DNA from: Flavobacterium sp. NG2
Lineage (GTDB): Bacteria; Bacteroidota; Bacteroidia; Flavobacteriales; Flavobacteriaceae
Assembly: GCF_034119845.1 (NCBI RefSeq)
Contig: NZ_CP139420.1
Span: 2,086,001 to 2,150,000, forward strand
Length of the DNA: 64,000 nt
Direction: 5' to 3'
Both the position numbers and the translations under genes were made by a program. The notes below the pieces were generated by a model. The model was not told where the DNA came from, searched no databases, and saw only the letters and a list, made by a program, of their open reading frames with translations. Shown here one piece after another: positions 27,724 to 36,947 of this stretch (within the stretch, counting starts at the first letter, position 1; each line of letters opens with the position of its first letter).

Positions 27724-27743
27724 CATTTTGTAAAAATTCAATC

Positions 27744-30182
27744 TTAGAACGTAAATTCCAGCGTAGTATAGAAGGTTCTACTATCCGAAGGTATGATACC
27801 AGGTCCCGGATATCCTGTAGCTCTACGAGTAAAATAACTGTTGTTTGTTAAATTAGTTATTCCAGCTTCTAGCTTGAAATGGTTCCATTTATAGGAAGTT
27901 GAGAAGTCAGCAACATAATACGCCGGAATTTCACCAAAAATTCCATAAGTGTTATCGTTGACATCCGTTTTGGTGTTGTTTGCATCGGTATATTGCGAGG
28001 ACACATAAGAGAATTGAATGCTTGATAAAAAGTTTTTATACCCCAAACTAGTTCCAGTTTTGATATTTAAAAGAGGTACAAATTCGACTTTATTACTTTC
28101 AATATTAGGAGCATCTGATTTTAGGTATTGTGAGTCTGTAACGGCTATATTCGAAAAAGCATTCCAAATGAAATGGTCATTATCATGAAACCAAGTTTTG
28201 CTCAAACTCCAGTCAAACATGGTTTCAATTCCGTATGTCAAAGCCGTTCCTACATTGGAACGATAACGAACTAAAGCTCCAGAACCATTAGGATTTGTAC
28301 TCAAATATTCGGCTATTTTATCATTGTAATACAAACCGTAAACACTGGTATCAAAAGTCAATATATCGCTTATTTGTCCACGTATTCCAATGTCTGAGGT
28401 ATATCCTTTTTCATCAGTAATATTCGGGTCAATAGCTTGGCTTGGACTAGCAGTTCGGATATCATTAAAGGTAACGGAACGGTAGTTTTGTGAAACATTA
28501 CCATATAATTCTATTTTGTTCTCTGGTTTGTAACTTAAACCAACACCCAACAAAATGAAGTTTCGGTCTTTAATGATGTTCTCTTCTGTAGTGTCGTCCA
28601 ATATGATGTTTCCAGCCAAATCTTGGTTAATTCTTCGGTAATAACCTTCAGATTGTGTTCTGATTTTTTCAAATCTAAATCCAGGCGTAACCGATAAATT
28701 AGAATTGACTTTGAAAATGTTTTCTCCAAAAACAGCGATATTCAAATTTGGATAAGTATAATTTGACTGACTTTGATAATATGGGAATTCATTGGTAGCC
28801 AAATTAAAATTAGCATCACTTCCAGAACTTCCAGGACCTTGAAGCCCTGTGTTTCTAGATTGGTAATATTTTGTTCCAATTAAAAATGCGCTGGTGTGTT
28901 CTTTAATTTTATAGCGTTTTAAATAACGCGCTTCAGCTCCCCAGTTAATAAAATCCCCTTTGATTAAATCTCTTACAGTACCTTCGGTATCTGGATTTGA
29001 AACACGATTTGAACGGTATCCAAGTGCTTTTCGACTAGCGTCTAAACCAAATAATTGTAACGAGAAATCGGCGTTGTGGTCAAAATGATGTTTGAAATTC
29101 AATGCAAATAAATTCCAATCTACAGCAAACCAGTTACGAGTTCGATTGCTTTGGGTTGGGTCTTCTTTAAACATTACATCGGTTAATCCACCAGCTTGTT
29201 GCGCTAGATAGTTAAAGTGGGTGTAATCTAAATGTAGTGATGTATTGTCGTTGAATTGGTAATTCAAATTGGCAAAATAGTTTTTACTATCAAAGTCAGA
29301 GTTGGGTCTAAAACCATCTCCTTTTTTGTAATTGAAAAAAGTATAGTAGCTGAATTTTTTATTGGTTCCACTCAAAGAGGTGAAATTTGTATAAAGGCCA
29401 AACGAGCCTATTGTATTACGAGTCGTTAGTTCAATAGGTTTTTCAGACGGTTTTTTGATATTGAAATTAACCAAACCACCAAATTGAGTACCATATTGCA
29501 AAGCTGCTGCACCACGAATAATTTGGATTTCCTCCAAGGCTTCGGTAGGAGTAGCATAATAACTCTCAGGATATCCTAAAACATCGGCGCTAATATCGTA
29601 ACCGTTTTGACGGGTATTGAAGTTGGAGGTTCTATTTGGGTCCAAGCCTCGACCACCAATACTCAATTGCAATCCACCGTCAGAACTTTCATTAATAGTA
29701 AGTCCTACAACTTGTGAAAATATTTGACGAGCGTTGTTAGTCGCTTTGTTAGCGGTTAATTTAGAGATATCAACTACTTCTGTTTTACGACCCGCAAAAA
29801 TAGAAGTTCCTTCAATGTCTTTTAATTTATGAATAGCGAATAGTTTGTTGTTTTGTTTTCGAATTATTACTTCGGTTAGTTTGTTTATTTTTGGCAAAGC
29901 TATGGTTAGATGACTACCAGTAGTAATGCCAATTTGTTCGATAATATTATAGCCTTCTTTGAAAAAGATGAGGTCGTAACTACCGTTTTTTTCGAAGCTA
30001 AATGAAAATTCACCATTGGCGTTTGAAAATTCTTTAGTGCCTGCCGTTTTGTTGAAAATTTCAACAGCAGAAAGTTTTTTTCCTTTTCCATCGGTTACTA
30101 TTCCCGATATTTTATGTTGTGCTAATCCATTTATTGAAATCAATAAAAGAAAGAACAGACTAAAAACCTTTGATGGTATCAT
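27744..30182 (-). CDS. TonB-dependent receptor, FecA-like
   Basis: This outer-membrane receptor is the last gene of a cluster with DUF4856, imelysin and HTTM proteins. A signal peptide (MIPSKVFSLFFLLLISINGL) is followed by a carboxypeptidase-regulatory-like domain and then a plug with the GGRGLDPNRTS and IIRGAAALQYGTQFGG motifs. A 22-strand-type barrel ends in FYTTLEFTF. The frame opens at 30221; I chose 30182 because it gives a clean signal peptide and trims the overlap with the HTTM gene from 62 to 23 bases. The neighbours suggest iron or another metal complex as cargo. Confidence 0.88.
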   Translation of the reverse strand: MIPSKVFSLFFLLLISINGLAQHKISGIVTDGKGKKLSAVEIFNKTAGTKEFSNANGEFSFSFEKNGSYDLIFFKEGYNIIEQIGITTGSHLTIALPKINKLTEVIIRKQNNKLFAIHKLKDIEGTSIFAGRKTEVVDISKLTANKATNNARQIFSQVVGLTINESSDGGLQLSIGGRGLDPNRTSNFNTRQNGYDISADVLGYPESYYATPTEALEEIQIIRGAAALQYGTQFGGLVNFNIKKPSEKPIELTTRNTIGSFGLYTNFTSLSGTNKKFSYYTFFNYKKGDGFRPNSDFDSKNYFANLNYQFNDNTSLHLDYTHFNYLAQQAGGLTDVMFKEDPTQSNRTRNWFAVDWNLFALNFKHHFDHNADFSLQLFGLDASRKALGYRSNRVSNPDTEGTVRDLIKGDFINWGAEARYLKRYKIKEHTSAFLIGTKYYQSRNTGLQGPGSSGSDANFNLATNEFPYYQSQSNYTYPNLNIAVFGENIFKVNSNLSVTPGFRFEKIRTQSEGYYRRINQDLAGNIILDDTTEENIIKDRNFILLGVGLSYKPENKIELYGNVSQNYRSVTFNDIRTASPSQAIDPNITDEKGYTSDIGIRGQISDILTFDTSVYGLYYNDKIAEYLSTNPNGSGALVRYRSNVGTALTYGIETMFDWSLSKTWFHDNDHFIWNAFSNIAVTDSQYLKSDAPNIESNKVEFVPLLNIKTGTSLGYKNFLSSIQFSYVSSQYTDANNTKTDVNDNTYGIFGEIPAYYVADFSTSYKWNHFKLEAGITNLTNNSYFTRRATGYPGPGIIPSDSRTFYTTLEFTF

Positions 30183-31518
30183 TAAAAGGGAGAATCCAAG
30201 TTTTGTGTTTGAAATTTTCATTTTCTTCAGCTAGATTTATTTTTGGGTCTATATATTGTTGGCTTAATCGTCCATTAAGGGCTACATAACTAGTAACATA
30301 TACCTCTGGATTTTCAAAACCTTGTTTTTGATACTGTTCTTTTAAAAAATGAGCAAATTCCAGAATAAAATCGGGTTGAAATGCCATTTGTTTTTCTTGA
30401 AAAGGAGTTAAGAATTTACTATTGTTTACTTTTACGTTTTTGTTGTTCTTTTTGTCGGTAACCATGAATTCTGCATAACCTGCTTTTTCCATCAACATAA
30501 CACGCCATGAAAAACGAAAACCTTCTTCGGTCCAAAATAATTCATTGGGATATAATAAATATCTAAATGGAAAAACCAATTGGAACACAATAAAAAGCCC
30601 AATAAATCCTAATTTAAATTGATTAATGGTGTCGAGTTTTTGGGTTTTTTCTTTTCCATTTTCAAAAAGACTAAGGTCTTTTGAAAAAAGTTGGGCAATA
30701 CCATTTAAGATTTTTTGGTGTAAGTTGGCTTCAAAAAAGATTAACGAACTGACAATCATTACAAATGGGAATACGCCTATTGGGAACAGAATTCGTGTCA
30801 AAACATGAAATACGACGACAAGGAAAAAACCAAAAGCTCTTGTTCTTTTGTTAAGGAGTAAAAAAATGATGAATAGGTCGTAAATAGCACCAAACCAACT
30901 AAAGGCATAGTGTACCCAGGTTTGATTTAATAAGCTGCTTAATACTGGAATTTCGTTGTTTTCAGGAAGCCAAATTTTGAGAGGCATAGCTTCTAGTAAC
31001 CAATCTGAATTAAGTTTGGCTATTCCAGCGTAAATGTACACAATGGCTAGAAGTAGTTTAAGAATATCAAGCGTCCAGCGTGGGATTTTTTGAAAACGTT
31101 TTTTCTCATTTTTATAGGCATCAATTGAAAAGTAGCAATTGGCAGGTAAAAAAATAAGAACAAAACTAATAATTGTGATGAAATAATAATGATTCAAATA
31201 GGTCGTTTTGTCCATCAGTTCGATATAAGTAAAACTGAGAAAGAAACTAATAATCGCCCATTTGTATTTGTATCCAATTGCGACAAATAGTGCTGCAATT
31301 CCACAAAAAAGGAATAGTAAATAAGTGTAATTGCCCAAAGGTTTTACCCATTCAAAACCGTAATAGGTAAAATGAAATTTAGGGTCAATATAAAGTTTTT
31401 GAATCCATCCATAACAAGCAAAACGGATCAAACTGAATAACATCATTAAACCAAACGCTAGCCTAAAGAAAGCTAGCGTTGCGGCTGATGTATATTGTTT
31501 GAAATAATTTTGAAACAT
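30160..31518 (-). CDS. HTTM domain protein (vitamin K-dependent gamma-carboxylase-like)
   Basis: This 452-residue membrane protein has several hydrophobic helices in residues 10-330 and a soluble C-terminal part. The sequence ELMDKTTYLNHYYFITIISF is the HTTM (horizontally transferred transmembrane) block shared with vitamin K-dependent gamma-carboxylases. Its bacterial function is not established. It is translationally coupled to the TonB receptor and lies directly after the imelysin gene, so it probably works in the same uptake system at the inner membrane. Confidence 0.85.
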   Translation of the reverse strand: MFQNYFKQYTSAATLAFFRLAFGLMMLFSLIRFACYGWIQKLYIDPKFHFTYYGFEWVKPLGNYTYLLFLFCGIAALFVAIGYKYKWAIISFFLSFTYIELMDKTTYLNHYYFITIISFVLIFLPANCYFSIDAYKNEKKRFQKIPRWTLDILKLLLAIVYIYAGIAKLNSDWLLEAMPLKIWLPENNEIPVLSSLLNQTWVHYAFSWFGAIYDLFIIFLLLNKRTRAFGFFLVVVFHVLTRILFPIGVFPFVMIVSSLIFFEANLHQKILNGIAQLFSKDLSLFENGKEKTQKLDTINQFKLGFIGLFIVFQLVFPFRYLLYPNELFWTEEGFRFSWRVMLMEKAGYAEFMVTDKKNNKNVKVNNSKFLTPFQEKQMAFQPDFILEFAHFLKEQYQKQGFENPEVYVTSYVALNGRLSQQYIDPKINLAEENENFKHKTWILPFNDTIKGF

Positions 31519-31564
31519 AAATGGTTCCTATTAAAGCGTGTAAATTTTTAAAATCATTGATGAT

Positions 31565-32671
31565 TTAATCACCGTCATTATCTACATAGTCAACTGTGAT
31601 TTTCAATGCTTGCATCATGTCTAATTTTAAGTAGACAACATTTTGCTGTAAGGAGTCGTAAGCCGTAATCATTTTAGAGTTATCAGATGATATTTGATTA
31701 GAAAAATTATTACTCAGAAGACCTATTTTGGTAAATGAAGTTTCAAATTGAGTATTGATGATATCACTTAAGTTTTGATTGTTTCTAACAACGTTTAAGA
31801 AATTCAAATACGATTTTAGACTTGCACCTTCGCTAGAATTATTAAAACTTTTTCCGTTGAAAAAATCTTGGGCAGCATGTACAGCTACTTCACATAATAT
31901 TTTAGATACGTCTTTTTTGTAATATCCTTCAACTTTCTCAGGATGAACGGTTCCTCCAGAAAATAATCCAGCTGGAATTCCAATTTTACCAGCACGAGTA
32001 TTTTTTTCAAAAGTCTCTATAAAACTATTAATAGTAATACTTACAGAGCTTGTAATTGATTTACCATTATTAGCGATATATGATGCTTTGTAACTGCTGT
32101 TCCAGTCAGCAACGATTGTATCTGCATTTGATTTTAATGCTGTTACTAAGTCTGTCAAATATTGTTTGTATTTTGTTGCATTTGTATTCGTATAATAAGA
32201 AACAATTTCTGTATCAGTTGTCCCTAATCCATTCAATACATAATCTAAGGCTGGAAAACCTTGTTTGCTAGTTTGAGAAATTAGGCTTAGATTATAGCTA
32301 CCTGCAGTGATGTTTGCATTAATACCAGTTACATCCGTAGGATAGGTGTTAGTTCTCTCTTTAAAATAGATTTCCTCTGCTTTTCCAAAACTGAAATATT
32401 GTACGTATTGGTATGCTTTGTATGCTTCTAGCCAAGAAGTACGAACCGTTTGAAGATTTGCTTCGGTTGGGTTTGAATTGAAAGTTGCAGCATCAGTAAC
32501 TAAGGTTTGTACTTTTGCTTGATAGTTAGTGTAACTAGGAACGATTATATTATTAGCCCAATTGGTTAAAAGTGCTGTCCTATCATAGTTGTCACTATCT
32601 CCACTTCCTTCATTGGAGGAACAAGCAGCTAGTAATGTAATTAGACTGAATAAGAAAATTAGTTTTTTCAT
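31565..32671 (-). CDS. Imelysin family lipoprotein
   Basis: This 368-residue lipoprotein (lipobox LLAACSS, Cys at about residue 17) has the helical imelysin fold. Family features include TWTxxYKAYQ-like SWLEAYKAYQYVQYFSFG in the first repeat and FPALDYVLNG, the counterpart of the family's GxxALEYLLFG. Imelysins are linked to iron regulation and iron uptake, and the family is often found beside TonB receptors. It shares its cluster with DUF4856, HTTM and a FecA-like receptor. It is preceded by a terminator with a -7 box close behind. Confidence 0.88.
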   Translation of the reverse strand: MKKLIFLFSLITLLAACSSNEGSGDSDNYDRTALLTNWANNIIVPSYTNYQAKVQTLVTDAATFNSNPTEANLQTVRTSWLEAYKAYQYVQYFSFGKAEEIYFKERTNTYPTDVTGINANITAGSYNLSLISQTSKQGFPALDYVLNGLGTTDTEIVSYYTNTNATKYKQYLTDLVTALKSNADTIVADWNSSYKASYIANNGKSITSSVSITINSFIETFEKNTRAGKIGIPAGLFSGGTVHPEKVEGYYKKDVSKILCEVAVHAAQDFFNGKSFNNSSEGASLKSYLNFLNVVRNNQNLSDIINTQFETSFTKIGLLSNNFSNQISSDNSKMITAYDSLQQNVVYLKLDMMQALKITVDYVDNDGD

Positions 32672-32766
32672 GTGCTGAAATTTAGTTTTTTTAAGTCAAG
32701 TTAAATGTGAATTTCTTCAGAGTCAACCTCAATTTACCGACTTATTATACTGCTTTAAAATTTTTG

Positions 32767-32774
32767 CAAAAGTA
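32767..32774 (-). promoter_or_regulatory. -7 promoter element before imelysin
   Basis: On the minus strand the box reads TACTTTTG, an exact TAnnTTTG match placed directly after the T tract of the DUF4856 terminator. Its -33 position falls within the hairpin, and no TTTG is seen there. Confidence 0.5.
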
Positions 32775-32779
32775 CAAAA

Positions 32780-32809
32780 AAAGCAAGAACAGGTCGCTGT
32801 TCTTGCTTT
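32780..32809 (-). terminator. Terminator between DUF4856 and imelysin genes
   Basis: AAAGCAAGAACAG (32780-32792) and CTGTTCTTGCTTT (32797-32809) form a perfect 13 bp stem with a GTCG loop, followed on the minus strand by a T run. It starts 12 bases after the DUF4856 stop, so imelysin expression needs read-through or its own promoter. Confidence 0.92.
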
Positions 32810-32820
32810 GATTTTTTGAA

Positions 32821-34029
32821 TTAGTTTACCGTTGCAGCTGCTGCTACAGTGAAACCAAATTTTGCAGCAATCTGAGTTGATAATATATCAAGTTTTGGAC
32901 TCAAGTAATCAACTGCCCAAAATCCGTTTGTTCCTGCAGTTAGTGTACTCAGCATGGTATCTACTTCTGCTCTTGTGAAATAAGGTGCGTTAGTACCTGG
33001 TTTGTTTGTATATCTTAATGACATGATAAAGCCATAAGCTTCAGAAAGTGCATGGAATGCTTTAGCTCCATTGTGTTCTCCTAGTTTTCCTTTTGCTTCT
33101 TTTAAATAGTATACGGCACGTACAGCTGGTACAAGCGCTAATTTAGCTTTGATGATGTCAATTTGTGCATTTCTAGTATTGTAATCATTAGCAACGATTG
33201 CAGCCCTACCTTTGATAAAAGCATTTTGTATATCAGCTGTTACAGTGTTGAAATCAGTATCAGCATTAACTTGTTTAATATAACTATCCCAGTATTTTCC
33301 ACCTCCTGCACCGTAGATGTAACCGTAAGCTTCATCCCAAGTATGTTCCATTGCAGTGTATGTTTTTCCAGTTTCTAATACTTTGTTAGTATTGTTTTCT
33401 TTGTTTGAAGCTTCATCAAGTTTGTTTACACTTAAGTAGTTATTTACCACTTGGTCCATAAAACAAGCTCCCATTAATCCTTTTAGTAAAATTTGTTGTG
33501 GTTCTAAACCATTCGCAGCAATTATTCTTTTGGTTGTACCATCAAGATAAATACCAGCAACACCTGCAGAAGCAGTAACTTGAGGAAGTGCACTTGCGTT
33601 AGCTGCATTAGTTAATTGTGTTTCAAAAAATGCTTGAACTGTTGTTTTTTCAGTTGAGCTTCCTCCTCCTAAGAATAGAGAAAAATAATCTTTTGATGAA
33701 GCTGTTTTGTCTTTAAGTTGTTTTCCAGAAGTATTTAATTCAGTTGATGAAAAGGCATTGTTTGAATTTGAATACATATTTGAAAGAACTACGTTACTAG
33801 CTACAGTTCCATTTACACCAGCGTTTTTGATGTAGTTCCCCATTTCGTCTAACATTAAGATACGGCTTGTTTGTCCTGAGAAATCAACTGTAGTTGAACT
33901 GTTTCTTTCGAAAGTATAGGTAGTAGGAACAGTATAGTTAAATGTTGGCTCATCATCATCATTAGTACAAGATGTAATTGAAAGTGCAGCAATCGTTAGC
34001 GATGTAAAAAGTAATTTTGAACGAATCAT
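32821..34029 (-). CDS. DUF4856 family lipoprotein
   Basis: This 402-residue lipoprotein (lipobox SITSC, Cys at about residue 21) matches DUF4856, a Bacteroidota family. The N-terminal YTVPTTYTFERNSSTTVDFSG and the central TAMEHTWDEAYGYIYGAGGG are family-like. The latter resembles the imelysin helical repeat, so it may be a distant relative. It is the first gene of the cluster and has a consensus promoter with a palindrome inside it. Function is unknown. Confidence 0.85.
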   Translation of the reverse strand: MIRSKLLFTSLTIAALSITSCTNDDDEPTFNYTVPTTYTFERNSSTTVDFSGQTSRILMLDEMGNYIKNAGVNGTVASNVVLSNMYSNSNNAFSSTELNTSGKQLKDKTASSKDYFSLFLGGGSSTEKTTVQAFFETQLTNAANASALPQVTASAGVAGIYLDGTTKRIIAANGLEPQQILLKGLMGACFMDQVVNNYLSVNKLDEASNKENNTNKVLETGKTYTAMEHTWDEAYGYIYGAGGGKYWDSYIKQVNADTDFNTVTADIQNAFIKGRAAIVANDYNTRNAQIDIIKAKLALVPAVRAVYYLKEAKGKLGEHNGAKAFHALSEAYGFIMSLRYTNKPGTNAPYFTRAEVDTMLSTLTAGTNGFWAVDYLSPKLDILSTQIAAKFGFTVAAAATVN

Positions 34030-34069
34030 GTTGTTTTATTTATTTAGAATGAATAAGAATAATTTTCTG

Positions 34070-34099
34070 CAAAGATAAAATCCAATTCTAGAATTCCAA
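34070..34099 (-). promoter_or_regulatory. Promoter of the DUF4856 gene with an internal palindrome
   Basis: On the minus strand TTG (34099-34097) is followed after 19 bases by TATCTTTG (34077-34070). The spacer contains the perfect 12 bp palindrome AATTCTAGAATT (34085-34096), well placed for a repressor that would block polymerase. A metal-responsive regulator is a natural candidate, but no family can be named from the sequence. Confidence 0.7.
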
Positions 34100-34255
34100 G
34101 TTTTTATTTAGATTATTTATAAATAATTTTTTATTTTTTTTGTAAGTACTTGTTGGTGAGTGGAATGTGGTTTTATGAATGATGACGGTTAGGTACGAGT
34201 TGAATAAGTGTAAGTTGTTTTTAAGGTAAACAACCATATCTACTACACTGTCGGA

Positions 34256-34437
34256 TAAAAAAAATGGGATGATTTTTCAATCATCCCATCTAGTGGAATA
34301 AATAGGTTTTTATTGTCAAGTTTGTTTTTTGTTTAGTCAGTTAATTCAAGATTAATTACTGGATTATCAAGCTAAAAGTAGCCCTGAAGTATAATGAAAA
34401 TTCAAATTTAAAAGTGATTTGGAATTGAATTGAACTC
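34256..34437 (-). ncRNA. Candidate small RNA between the rhamnose operon and the DUF4856 cluster
   Basis: On the minus strand an exact -7 element TAAATTTG (34444-34437) is followed after about 150 bases by the terminator at 34264-34289. A transcript of roughly 175 bases would result. It contains no reading frame of note. The -33 element is not clear, and the terminator could instead be a second stop for the rhamnose operon. Confidence 0.35.
34264..34289 (-). terminator. Orphan terminator on the minus strand
   Basis: ATGGGATGATT (34264-34274) and AATCATCCCAT (34279-34289) form a perfect 11 bp stem, followed on the minus strand by eight T. No gene ends here: the rhamnose operon's own terminator lies 330 bases upstream. 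Confidence 0.85.
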
Positions 34438-34614
34438 AAATTTATGGTATAAATTGTAGTTTACCGTTGTTCAACAATCGTAAATCATTAGCTGTATTGT
34501 AATGAATTAAGTGTGGTTGAAAAAAGATAAATGTTAGTGCTTGATAGATCTCTTCTTTAAAAATGGCTTATATTGGTTTTATTATTATGCAGACACTGTT
34601 TTTATACATAAAAA

Positions 34615-34656
34615 AAGCAACCACTGTTAATAGGACCATATTAACAGCGGTTGCTT
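34615..34656 (-). terminator. Terminator of the rhamnose operon
   Basis: AAGCAACCACTGTTAA (34615-34630) pairs with TTAACAGCGGTTGCTT (34641-34656) with one mismatch, and a run of T follows on the minus strand. It lies 46 bases after the rhaT stop. Confidence 0.9.
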
Positions 34657-34701
34657 AACCAAAAAACAATTTATTTTAGTTTCTAATATAGAAACGATTT
34701 T

Positions 34702-35748
34702 TTAGATAGAGTTTCCAATACCTACTAAAACGATAGAAAGTAGAATCAAACCAATTCCGTATAAAAAGGTGCGGAACGTTTTAGACGAAACACCTGTCCA
34801 TTCTTTCAGAATTAATCCCCAAACGTTAGCGGTTAAGATGATGGTTGCCATGTGAGCAATCCAAGAACTAGCACCGTTGCCTAGTTTACTTTCACCCATT
34901 CCGTAAAAGAAAAATTGTAAGTACCACATGGTTCCTGCTAGACCTGATAACAAAATGTTTCTCACGATAGGTGTTTGCACATTGGTATAATCAACAAATG
35001 TTTTGTTACGGAAATTAAGGTACATACACCATATAAAATTGGTTGTAAGTCCCCCCCAAAGCAAGACTATATACGTAACATTATTTTGGAACAAAGGATT
35101 GAAACCTTGTACAACAGCTTCGTCAGCCATCGGTTTACCTGCTTCGATACCAAAGTTGAAGAATGAACTTAAGATTCCAGAGATAATAGCGATAATCAAA
35201 CCCTTCACCAAATCAAATTCTTGTTTGTCTAATTCACCACCAGATAGATCTTTTTCTTTCATCATTCCTGCTTTACCAGAGAATGCAATTCCTAAAAGGC
35301 AAACAACAACACCTAATAATACTAATTGTCCACCAGAACTGGCGAGCATATCTGATAAAGTTACTTTGCCTTCAGTAGGGTTAAAGTTGTAATAAATAGG
35401 AGGAACTAATGCTCCAAAAGCAGAACAAAAACCTAGTACGATGGAGTTTCCTAAAGACATTCCTAGATAGCGAACACCCAAACCATAAGTTAGTCCTCCA
35501 ATTCCCCAGATTACTCCCATAGAGTATGTAAAGGCTTTTACAGAAAAAACAGTTTCACTGATAATTCCCATAAAATTAGGAACTGTTAAGTAAGCAGCTA
35601 GTGGTGGTACAATCAACCAAGAGAATAAACCTCCTATAATCCAGTAGCTTTCCCAAGCCCATCCTTTAACTCTTTTGAAAGGCATGTAAAAACTACCCGA
35701 GGAAACACCTCCGATAGTATGAAAAATAAGACCTAATAATGCTTGCAT
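34702..35748 (-). CDS. rhaT: L-rhamnose/proton symporter RhaT
   Basis: This 348-residue inner-membrane protein has ten hydrophobic helices and is similar to RhaT over its length. Characteristic blocks are GGVSSGSFYMPFKRVKGWAWE near the N-terminus and GLTYGLGVRYLGMSLGNS. It imports L-rhamnose with a proton. It is the last gene of the five-gene rhamnose operon and is followed by the operon terminator. Confidence 0.93.
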   Translation of the reverse strand: MQALLGLIFHTIGGVSSGSFYMPFKRVKGWAWESYWIIGGLFSWLIVPPLAAYLTVPNFMGIISETVFSVKAFTYSMGVIWGIGGLTYGLGVRYLGMSLGNSIVLGFCSAFGALVPPIYYNFNPTEGKVTLSDMLASSGGQLVLLGVVVCLLGIAFSGKAGMMKEKDLSGGELDKQEFDLVKGLIIAIISGILSSFFNFGIEAGKPMADEAVVQGFNPLFQNNVTYIVLLWGGLTTNFIWCMYLNFRNKTFVDYTNVQTPIVRNILLSGLAGTMWYLQFFFYGMGESKLGNGASSWIAHMATIILTANVWGLILKEWTGVSSKTFRTFLYGIGLILLSIVLVGIGNSI

Positions 35749-35791
35749 ATTTTTGGTTTTTTAAAATTAATTATGGTTAGAAATAGAATAT

Positions 35792-36937
35792 TTAAATCAA
35801 ATGATCTTTGAATTCTTCAACAGTGGCACAATTCAATTGCTCCATTACCTGTTGTAATTCGGTTTTTAATAATGTCATCGTGTGATCGCCTCCTTTTTTA
35901 CCAAGAGCAGCCACGCCATACATGAAAGAGCGTCCCATAAAGGTAAACTTCGCACCACAAGCCATTGCTCTTGCTACGTCTGGTCCAGAGCGTACACCAC
36001 TGTCCATCATAATTTCGATTTGGTCGCCATATTTAGCCACCAATCGTTTTAATGAATTGATAGCTGATTCACCAGCATCCAATTGACGTCCACCGTGGTT
36101 GGAAACGATAATCCCATCAATTCCTAAACGAATCGCTTCTTCGATATCTTCTTCAGAAGCCACCCCTTTAAGCACTAATTTCCCTTTCCACATGTCTCTG
36201 ATTGGCTTTATTTTAGCCTCGTTCAAACGTCCAGAAAAAGTATCGTTCATGAATTTTCCTAATTGTTTTAAATCTAAACCTTTAGGCATATAAGGTAGCA
36301 AGTTGGCAAAATTAGGTTGTCCATGAATTAAGGTTTGCATTGCCCATTCTGGTTTGCCCATTACCTGTAAAATATTGGCAACCGACATTTTAGGAGGCAT
36401 TGCTAAACCGTTACGCACATCTCTTGGTCTAAAACCAAAAGTAGGAACGTCACAAAGAATCACCAACACAGGACATTCGGCTGCTGCGGCTCTATTAATC
36501 AAAGCATCTCTTAGTTCATCTTTTGCAGGATGATACAATTGAAACCATGCTTTACCTTCTGTGATTTCGCTAACGCGTTCGATATTGCTGGTGGTTACTG
36601 TACTTAAGATAAATGGAACATTGTGTTCAAAAGCGGCTTTCGCCAAAATTTCTGTAGCATTAGGCCACATTAATCCTTGGAGTCCCACAGGAGCTACACC
36701 AAAAGGGGCATCGTATTCGATACCAAACAATTTGGTTTTCATGCTCGAACCTTGATGGTCTCTAAGGTAATTTGGTTTTAGTTGTACTTCTCTTAATTCC
36801 GAAGTATTTCTATGTAAATTAACATCTTCGTTACAACCTCCGTCAAGATACTCAAAAGCAAATTTTGGAATCTTTTTTTGCGCTTGTTTTCTTAAGTCGT
36901 CTATCGAAGGGTATCTAGAGTCTAATTGTGATGCCAT
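35792..36937 (-). CDS. lldD: FMN-dependent alpha-hydroxy-acid oxidase (L-lactate dehydrogenase type)
   Basis: This 381-residue TIM-barrel flavoenzyme oxidises L-lactate or a similar 2-hydroxy acid. The active-site SNHGGRQLD (catalytic His) and FMN phosphate site DSGVRSGPDVARAMACGA are intact. Within the rhamnose operon its likely job is to turn lactate, made from lactaldehyde, into pyruvate. The kinase stop is only 10 bases upstream. Specificity for lactate is inferred from the operon. Confidence 0.88.
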   Translation of the reverse strand: MASQLDSRYPSIDDLRKQAQKKIPKFAFEYLDGGCNEDVNLHRNTSELREVQLKPNYLRDHQGSSMKTKLFGIEYDAPFGVAPVGLQGLMWPNATEILAKAAFEHNVPFILSTVTTSNIERVSEITEGKAWFQLYHPAKDELRDALINRAAAAECPVLVILCDVPTFGFRPRDVRNGLAMPPKMSVANILQVMGKPEWAMQTLIHGQPNFANLLPYMPKGLDLKQLGKFMNDTFSGRLNEAKIKPIRDMWKGKLVLKGVASEEDIEEAIRLGIDGIIVSNHGGRQLDAGESAINSLKRLVAKYGDQIEIMMDSGVRSGPDVARAMACGAKFTFMGRSFMYGVAALGKKGGDHTMTLLKTELQQVMEQLNCATVEEFKDHLI

Positions 36938-36947
36938 AATAGCTTTT

